DNA of 6,601 nt from Euryarchaeota archaeon UBA220 (lineage in GTDB: Archaea; Thermoplasmatota; Poseidoniia; Poseidoniales; Thalassarchaeaceae): assembly GCA_002501885.1 (NCBI GenBank), contig DAON01000052.1, positions 15,213 through 21,813 of the forward strand, read 5' to 3'. Position 1 is the first letter of the stretch. Every line of letters starts with the position of its first letter. Shown here in pieces: positions 1 to 4,336 of the stretch. The notes under the pieces were generated by a model. That model had not been told where the DNA came from, did no database searches, and was given only the letters and a program-made list of their open reading frames with translations. The translations under genes and the position numbers were made by a program.

Positions 1-25
1 GATATCCAGGCTACACTATGGGTCC
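1..25 (-). tRNA. 5' end of a tRNA gene (partial, isotype not determinable)
   Basis: Read on the minus strand from base 25 leftward, the sequence gives a 7-base acceptor strand GGACCCA, then T8 and A9, then D-arm sequence GTGTAGCCTGGATATC with A14 and the invariant G18-G19 pair. This is the expected order of a tRNA 5' half. The window edge cuts the gene before the anticodon arm, so amino-acid identity cannot be read and the acceptor pairing cannot be tested. A TATA-like box lies about 28 bases upstream, which supports a transcribed gene. The main doubt is that only about 25 bases are visible. Confidence 0.68.
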
Positions 26-50
26 AGCGCGTTTTCGACCGGCGACTTCT

Positions 51-57
51 GTATAAC
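51..57 (-). promoter_or_regulatory. TATA-like promoter box of the left tRNA
   Basis: On the minus strand these bases read GTTATAC. The box centre is about 28 bases upstream of the first base of the partial tRNA at 25. Archaeal TATA boxes bound by TBP normally sit about 26-27 bases before the start site, so transcription would begin at or a few bases before the tRNA. The spacing is the main support; the match to a full TTTATATA is only partial. Confidence 0.45.
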
Positions 58-74
58 CCCGACGGTGAGTTAAA

Positions 75-428
75 TCACATTGAAAGGGGGAGTACGGTCT
101 TCCATCGAGGTTCTGCAAGTTTCTTCGCATTGGGCCCAGTTCTAACATTCTGAGTCTTGTGAGTCAAGACTCCATGCATACCCTCAACGGAGAACTTGAC
201 ACGTAGTTCAAGAAGACGATCTCGCTCTGCGGTAGTCATCTGCTCGGAGTCGAGTTCAACTGATGTTGCAGTGCCTTCCTCACCCTCGTTATGCAGGTTC
301 AGAGTACTTCCTTCAATAGCCACCCTTGGTGAGAAATCGTAGTCCTTGGGGTCATTCATGCGAACATCTGCATCGATGATTAGCCTGTCTCTGATTGAGA
401 CCTTGGTAATCTCGATTGACCTGACCAT
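75..428 (-). CDS. Hypothetical 117-aa protein
   Basis: I do not recognise a family. The protein is small, acidic and soluble-looking, with no signal peptide, membrane helix or cysteine. The first ~50 residues alternate hydrophobic and polar residues as in beta strands (SIEITKVSIRDRLIIDADVR). Residues ~53-85 contain a charged, probably helical stretch (TTAERDRLLELRVKF), and the tail is basic (KTQNVRTGPNAKK). The ATG at 428 is the only in-frame start near the 5' end. No strong Shine-Dalgarno sequence precedes it. The gene follows the lipoprotein gene on the same strand after 52 bases and could be co-transcribed with it, and the left tRNA lies just downstream. No competing long frame exists on either strand, and the composition resembles the neighbouring genes, so I take it as a real gene of unknown function. 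Confidence 0.68.
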   Translation of the reverse strand: MVRSIEITKVSIRDRLIIDADVRMNDPKDYDFSPRVAIEGSTLNLHNEGEEGTATSVELDSEQMTTAERDRLLELRVKFSVEGMHGVLTHKTQNVRTGPNAKKLAEPRWKTVLPLSM

Positions 429-457
429 GCATCGGCATCGGAGCTGAGTTCAAAGCC

Positions 458-471
458 CTTCGCACGCGAAG
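458..471. repeat. Short inverted repeat between the lipoprotein gene and the 117-aa gene
   Basis: CTTCGC and GCGAAG flank a 2-base centre; as RNA this folds best as a 5-bp stem with a 4-base loop. It lies 10 bases beyond the lipoprotein stop codon. On the minus strand it is followed by GGGCTTT, too T-poor to be a convincing terminator. It may be a weak 3' hairpin of the lipoprotein mRNA or simply chance. Confidence 0.25.
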
Positions 472-480
472 AAGAGGGGT

Positions 481-1650
481 TTAGACTGCTATCTCACTAA
501 CTCTGGGTACTAGAATCACGAATTCGACGACTAGTTGCCAATCGTTTCCTTGGTCGGGGTCGACATCGTCAACCGGTAGGTCTGGATCGCACTCATCGGC
601 CGTGATAGCCCAATACCAAGTCCCCTGTCCAAATCTCTCTCCCGGCTCGTTCAGAAGAGTCTCTACCAATCCATCTGATGAGTCGGCAGTAATGGTATAG
701 TCGCTCTCAGGTATTGAGTTCATATCCGACCGATCAATGCTAGCACTAGCGTTCTCGGTGATATTATCGTGAGTGGTTGAAGCAAAGGTATTCCATCCTG
801 TCTCAGGTATGCTCAAGGAGACTGTGAAGTTGTCTTCTGGCCACATTATTGGCAGTAGATCTCTGGCTAGGGTGAGTGTAGCGTTGACTTGGATGATACG
901 CGCGCCCTCTCCAGGAATGTGTTCCAACTCAACGGATTGTCCTTGCTCTAGATAGCCCGACCATTCCACCTCTATATGCTGCTCTTCCCATACGACCTTG
1001 AATGTCCTAGAAATCACCATCAGACTCCATATCTGAGTGTTCATGGCTCCCTTGTCATCGATTACTGATACTGATCCTGTTCTGTTGCCTGATGTTTCGT
1101 AAATCAATTCCACGAAAGACGAGGATGATTCAGCATCATTGGTCTTGTCTCCGTCTCCGTCCGAATCTAAGCCATGATCGAAGTCCCAAATATACTCGAC
1201 ATTAGCACCTTCTGGATCAGTCGAAGAGCTTGCATCGAGTCTTACGGGTTCTCCCGCTCTGACGAAGGTGGGCATCTCAAGAACAATTGTAGGTGGAGAG
1301 TTGACGAATATACTAACTGAGGCTCTGTCAACCTCTCCATCATCGTTTACTACAGTGACTTCTGCTTCGTATGTGCCAGCCGAATTGAATGTGTGGCTCA
1401 CTATTCCTTGTTTAGTAGTCCTGCTCTCTCCATCTCCAAATTCCCATCTGTACTCATCGATGTATGTTGGATTCGGAGTGGATGATTCTCTTGCATCGAA
1501 ATTTACGGTCTCGCCGACATTGATTTCCTGTAAGTCTGCGCTTAGTCGTGCGTTTGGAGTAGTCGAGCTCAGACCTGAGCAGCCAACTAGACTGGCTGAG
1601 AGTAACATCACAACTAGTGCAACTGGAATGCTGTTCGGACTAGATGCCAT
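481..1650 (-). CDS. PKD-domain secreted lipoprotein
   Basis: A predicted exported, lipid-anchored surface protein of 389 aa from the ATG at 1650. Residues 8-23 are hydrophobic and end in a lipobox-like LVGC, with Cys24 as the likely lipidated residue. Residues ~34-117 form a PKD domain with the WEFGDG signature (69-74) and the usual HTFNSAGTYEAEVTV strand. Residues ~118-212 form a second PKD-like beta-sandwich containing an Asp-rich loop, DSDGDGDKTND (162-172), likely to bind calcium. The remaining ~175 residues are beta-rich, with no family I recognise. Five N-glycosylation sequons are visible (Asn189, 256, 274, 296, 300). PKD domains usually mediate protein or carbohydrate binding outside the cell; the ligand is unknown. 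The frame is open up to 1752, but that start would overlap the divergent exonuclease gene. The 1650 start has a strong GAGGAGG. An ATG at 1677 (398 aa) would add an Arg-rich n-region but has no ribosome site. Confidence 0.85.
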   Translation of the reverse strand: MASSPNSIPVALVVMLLSASLVGCSGLSSTTPNARLSADLQEINVGETVNFDARESSTPNPTYIDEYRWEFGDGESRTTKQGIVSHTFNSAGTYEAEVTVVNDDGEVDRASVSIFVNSPPTIVLEMPTFVRAGEPVRLDASSSTDPEGANVEYIWDFDHGLDSDGDGDKTNDAESSSSFVELIYETSGNRTGSVSVIDDKGAMNTQIWSLMVISRTFKVVWEEQHIEVEWSGYLEQGQSVELEHIPGEGARIIQVNATLTLARDLLPIMWPEDNFTVSLSIPETGWNTFASTTHDNITENASASIDRSDMNSIPESDYTITADSSDGLVETLLNEPGERFGQGTWYWAITADECDPDLPVDDVDPDQGNDWQLVVEFVILVPRVSEIAV

Positions 1651-1656
1651 GTTTGC

Positions 1657-1663
1657 CCTCCTC
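1657..1663 (-). promoter_or_regulatory. Shine-Dalgarno site of the lipoprotein gene
   Basis: On the minus strand these bases read GAGGAGG, six bases before the ATG at 1650. This is the best ribosome-binding site among the three candidate starts (1752, 1677, 1650) and is the reason for choosing 1650. Confidence 0.6.
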
Positions 1664-1750
1664 AACCGCTCCCTCATAGGGCTGTTGCAGGACTGGGAGG
1701 TTGTCGGATGATTACGATAGTTCAAGGACGGTGGCGGTAAACAGAGGAGC
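1664..1750. promoter_or_regulatory. Divergent intergenic region between lipoprotein and exonuclease genes
   Basis: This spacer must carry promoters for both the minus-strand lipoprotein gene and the plus-strand exonuclease gene. The most AT-rich block is at about 1707-1725. If it is used for the plus strand, transcription would start near 1740 and leave a leader of about 10 bases. AGAGGAG lies at 1743-1749, only one base before the exonuclease ATG, closer than a typical Shine-Dalgarno site. No clean TATA box is visible. Confidence 0.35.
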
Positions 1751-2329
1751 ATGTCGGGCTCCCTGCTTGCAGGTTACCGAGTCCTCGGTTTTGACCTAGA
1801 GACAACTGGTTTCGACCACAGGAAGGATAGGATTGTGCAGTACGCCCTTGTTGGTAGTGATGTCAATGGTAGTCACATCAATCTGCAATCTCTTGTTGAT
1901 CCTAAAGTGAAGATACCTCCTGAAACAACTAGAGTGCATGGAATAAGCAATGCAGATGTCAGAGGTATGGGCGATTTTTCTGAGCATGCAATTGAGATTG
2001 GCTCGATGATTGAAAATTCAATAATCATCGGACATAATGTACTGAAATTCGACTGGCGTTTTCTTGAGGTGGAGTGTGTGCGTGCTGGTATGGAAGCCCC
2101 GATTCCGAGAGGAATTATCGACACATTGGTTCTAGCTCGAAGGCTAAAGATTCCGGGAAGACATACATTGGGGCACCTATGCAATAGGTTCGGCATTGAG
2201 ATGACTAGAAGTCATCAGGCAGATGCTGATGCCGGGGCTACCCTATTGCTACTTTGGAAAATGATGCAGGTATACCCGGACAAATTCTCCGGGAATATCG
2301 ATGATTTACTGGACTCATTCTCGAATTGA
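1751..2329 (+). CDS. DEDDh-family 3'-5' exonuclease (DnaQ/epsilon-like)
   Basis: A stand-alone exonuclease of 192 aa in the DnaQ (RNase H-like) fold. All catalytic motifs are visible: Exo I DLETTG (Asp15, Glu17), Exo II in HNVLKFDWRFL (Asp101), and Exo III HQADAD with His155 and Asp160, spaced as HxxxxD, which places it in the DEDDh subgroup. The DTL.LAR segment (124-130) before Exo III is typical of epsilon-like exonucleases. Such enzymes remove nucleotides from 3' ends using two metal ions and act in proofreading, repair or RNA trimming; the sequence does not say which. The length fits a bare catalytic domain with no fused polymerase, helicase or clamp-binding tail. It is transcribed divergently from the lipoprotein gene, and its last 15 bases overlap the 3' end of the convergent RecB-like nuclease gene. 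The ATG at 1751 is the only plausible start before Exo I. Confidence 0.92.
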   Translation: MSGSLLAGYRVLGFDLETTGFDHRKDRIVQYALVGSDVNGSHINLQSLVDPKVKIPPETTRVHGISNADVRGMGDFSEHAIEIGSMIENSIIIGHNVLKFDWRFLEVECVRAGMEAPIPRGIIDTLVLARRLKIPGRHTLGHLCNRFGIEMTRSHQADADAGATLLLLWKMMQVYPDKFSGNIDDLLDSFSN

Positions 2330-3469
2330 TTTCAATAGTGGCGTCCAAGGTAGTACCTCGCACCAGTCGCCCATGTGGACTATCTTGCCGTCTACTCTTG
2401 CGCTTCCAAGGAAAATTGGGCCTTCGTGTCCTGATTCAATCAACTCTTGCATCTGAGTCAGGGCCTGGTCTCTCAGTATCGCTCCGAAGCGGTGGTCAGA
2501 GTTTGCCAAATCCCCATCATCTCCTACCGGAGGCATTCGCTGGAATAGGGCTGCCCCTGATTCTGGATCGAATCTGATGGTGCTGACCACTTCATCCCTG
2601 AACATTGCTCCGGGAGAGAGTATTCCATCTCTTCTAGCGACCCACCATGAAGGGCACCAGGCCTTCCATTCGCAGAAACCACATTGCATCTCACCGGGAG
2701 TAGACTCTAGTGGGGTCGTAGTGGGTCTCATCCCTTCCCAAGCCTCTAGTGCGTCGGACAGAACTGATGGGCCATCGGCTCTATGCACGGTCTGATTAGA
2801 TGAATACCAACCCTCAGCATGAACCGGAGGGTGGTCCGGGTTGTTTTCCATTAGTAGGTCACGATAGAAACGCAGCTGTCGACTGACCTTCTCGTTGAGT
2901 TTCTGTTTAGGTGGATTTCCGGTCTTCAGATCGGCTACAATCCATCCCTTTGAGACTCCATTCTCATCTAGATCTGCTACTAGGAGGTCGAGTCTTCCCA
3001 TAAGTCTGCCATCATCTGATTTGAGAGTTCCTTCATTGGCTAGTACTATGCTCTGCACGGTCTTCCAATGTTCTATTGTGACTTCAGACAGTGCTACCTT
3101 GCCAATGTTGGATTTGGAGAATAATATATTGAGTGCTCCTACAAGTCCGTCATGCGCCTTTGTTATCATTTCGTCCTTCCATCTAGGATGGCGTGGAGTG
3201 GCTAGGAAAGTGTCCCTTTCGAGGGCCCAATGACGATCTAGTACGGCCTTTGCTGTTGGAGGTAACCAGCCCGATTCATCTTCTTCTCTTCCTGATAAAT
3301 CCAAGTTACATAGATCCTCAACGGAGTTGTGAACAGCAGTTCCCATTGCTGCTGGCATGCTAGCCTTCCTAGGCAGCCGTTGACGGGATAGCCAGTACTT
3401 CCGAGGGCAGTCTTCATAGCGATTCCAAGAGGAAGGAGAAAGTTGGTGAGCGGCGAAACCCTCGTCCAT
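2315..3469 (-). CDS. RecB/Cas4-like PD-(D/E)XK nuclease with Fe-S-type cysteines
   Basis: A predicted DNA exonuclease of 384 aa in the PD-(D/E)XK superfamily (PDDEXK_1, RecB/AddB/Cas4 type). Visible motifs from the ATG at 3469: SPSSWNRYEDCPRKYWL with Cys21; GTAVH with His47; GRLDLL with Asp161; the core ADLKTG with Asp180 and Lys182; and QLRFY with Gln198. CGFCEWKAWC follows, with Cys263, Cys266 and Cys272. One N-terminal and three C-terminal cysteines around the nuclease core are the hallmark of the 4Fe-4S cluster in AddB, Cas4 and Dna2 nucleases. After the cluster come about 95 residues not needed for the nuclease core, possibly an OB-fold. No helicase motif is present and no helicase gene adjoins. 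The frame is open to an ATG at 3517, but the 3469 start has GGGGTG six bases upstream and leaves room for promoters. It converges on the exonuclease gene with a 15-base overlap. The cellular role is probably DNA end-processing; it may have a helicase partner elsewhere. Confidence 0.88.
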   Translation of the reverse strand: MDEGFAAHQLSPSSWNRYEDCPRKYWLSRQRLPRKASMPAAMGTAVHNSVEDLCNLDLSGREEDESGWLPPTAKAVLDRHWALERDTFLATPRHPRWKDEMITKAHDGLVGALNILFSKSNIGKVALSEVTIEHWKTVQSIVLANEGTLKSDDGRLMGRLDLLVADLDENGVSKGWIVADLKTGNPPKQKLNEKVSRQLRFYRDLLMENNPDHPPVHAEGWYSSNQTVHRADGPSVLSDALEAWEGMRPTTTPLESTPGEMQCGFCEWKAWCPSWWVARRDGILSPGAMFRDEVVSTIRFDPESGAALFQRMPPVGDDGDLANSDHRFGAILRDQALTQMQELIESGHEGPIFLGSARVDGKIVHMGDWCEVLPWTPLLKSIRE

Positions 3470-3475
3470 TTCGTG

Positions 3476-3481
3476 CACCCC
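3476..3481 (-). promoter_or_regulatory. Shine-Dalgarno site of the RecB-like nuclease gene
   Basis: On the minus strand these bases read GGGGTG, six bases before the ATG at 3469. It decides between this start and the upstream in-frame ATGATG at 3514-3517, which has no ribosome site. Confidence 0.5.
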
Positions 3482-3535
3482 GATAGAGGCACCGAGAGTG
3501 ACAACGATTAACATCATCGTCTAATATTCGTTCCC
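3482..3535. promoter_or_regulatory. Divergent promoter region between nuclease and PAC2 genes
   Basis: A short AT-rich spacer that must drive both genes. On the minus strand AATATTAG, centred near 3526, would place a start site near 3500 and give the nuclease mRNA a leader of about 30 bases carrying its GGGGTG. On the plus strand GATTAAC (3507-3513) lies about 26 bases before the PAC2 ATG at 3536. Since no Shine-Dalgarno sequence precedes that ATG, a leaderless transcript is the simplest reading. Both boxes are weak matches. Confidence 0.4.
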
Positions 3536-4336
3536 ATGGTAGATGCACCCAAGGTGGAAGTCGACGCTGAATTGAATGCTAGCGGCGCTCTTGTAATCAG
3601 TTGCTTTCCTTCGATTGGATTCGTTAGCAGCATAGTCGCTCACTATCTTGTTGACAAATTAGAATTGGAACTAGTGGGAGGTGTCAGACACCCAAAGTTA
3701 CCTCCGGTATGTCTAGTTCAGGACGGTAAGCCCTTACCTCCAATGAGGTTCTATTCTGGAGAGCCGGTCTGTAATATGGAGAGGTGTGACAAGGTCATTC
3801 TGATTGCATCTGAAATCCAGGTGATGCCTGAACTGAATCTGCCATTAGCTGATACGCTGCTAGATTGGTGTGCAGAAGAGGGGGTCGGTGCAACTATGCT
3901 GATTGATTCATACGCACAGGGAATTGGCCAGCAACATTCCATTTTCGATGATGATGAGAGTGATGAGACCATCTTAGGAATAGGATCTACCGATGAGTCG
4001 CACAAAACTCTCCAAGGATTGGGTGTTCCCTTATTGAGGCAAGGCGTGGTTGGCGGCATTACTGGCGTAATGATGGGTGAGAGTCGTCGTAGGGGGGTCG
4101 ATGTAATGGCTATCCTCGCAGAGTCTGATGGAACAATTGGAGGAGGGCTTCCTGATGCTAGAGCTGCTGCTCGAATCATAGAATGTTTAGATGACCTGAT
4201 TCCCGCTGTTCACCTAGATCCGGGTCCTTTGCTTGAAGAAGCACAGAGAATAGAAGGAGAGATTCGTGAGATGATGGCAGTTCATGTCAATCCACCAGTC
4301 GACAGTAGTGATTCTCTCGGCTCAATGTACGGCTAG
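3536..4336 (+). CDS. PAC2-family proteasome assembly chaperone with C-terminal HbYX-type tail
   Basis: A 266-aa member of the PAC2 family (PF09754), related to eukaryotic PAC1/PAC2 and archaeal PbaA/PbaB, which help assemble or cap the 20S proteasome. The family pattern is clear: an opening strand ALVISCFPSIGFVSSIVAHYLV (18-39), matching the usual GFPGxGxxG region; a central alpha/beta core ending in VPLLRQGVVGGITGVMMGESRRRGVDV (164-190); and PDARAAARIIECLD (206-219). Residues 231-249 look like a coiled helix. A flexible acidic tail then ends in Met264-Tyr265-Gly266, which fits the HbYX motif used to dock into pockets of the proteasome alpha ring. Acidic residues 138-143 form a likely surface loop. 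The start at 3536 has no Shine-Dalgarno site, suggesting a leaderless mRNA. The stop shares four bases with that of ligA on the other strand. Family assignment is confident; the proteasome partner is inferred. Confidence 0.9.
   Translation: MVDAPKVEVDAELNASGALVISCFPSIGFVSSIVAHYLVDKLELELVGGVRHPKLPPVCLVQDGKPLPPMRFYSGEPVCNMERCDKVILIASEIQVMPELNLPLADTLLDWCAEEGVGATMLIDSYAQGIGQQHSIFDDDESDETILGIGSTDESHKTLQGLGVPLLRQGVVGGITGVMMGESRRRGVDVMAILAESDGTIGGGLPDARAAARIIECLDDLIPAVHLDPGPLLEEAQRIEGEIREMMAVHVNPPVDSSDSLGSMYG

Noticed and set aside
458..471. Intrinsic terminator after the lipoprotein gene
   Set aside because: The stem is only about 5 bp with a 4-base loop and the following minus-strand sequence has just three T in a row; listed only as a weak inverted repeat.
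1651..1677. Twin-arginine (Tat) signal in LRRANM before the lipoprotein core
   Set aside because: There is an Arg pair, but the following residues do not fit the S/T-R-R-x-F-L-K pattern, and the better ribosome site excludes the segment.
1268..1711. Plus-strand open frame of 147 aa
   Set aside because: Antisense shadow of the PKD lipoprotein gene; low-complexity Ser/Thr/Pro translation and no recognisable domain.
1651..1752. N-terminal extension of the lipoprotein frame to an ATG at 1752
   Set aside because: It would overlap the divergent exonuclease start, remove all promoter space and bury the signal peptide 40 residues inside. A signal peptide with lipobox begins properly from 1650 or 1677.
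2315..3469. Cas4 and a CRISPR-Cas locus
   Set aside because: The nuclease shares the four-cysteine layout with Cas4, but it is longer, has an extra C-terminal region, and there is no repeat array, Cas1 or Cas2 in the window.
3470..3517. Upstream ATGATG start of the RecB-like nuclease
   Set aside because: No ribosome site, and it would sit over the likely TATA/start region; the ATG at 3469 has GGGGTG at good spacing, and the conserved SPSSWNRYEDCP region begins soon after it.
3751..4179. Minus-strand open frame of 142 aa
   Set aside because: Antisense to the PAC2 gene, whose family motifs run through this whole stretch.
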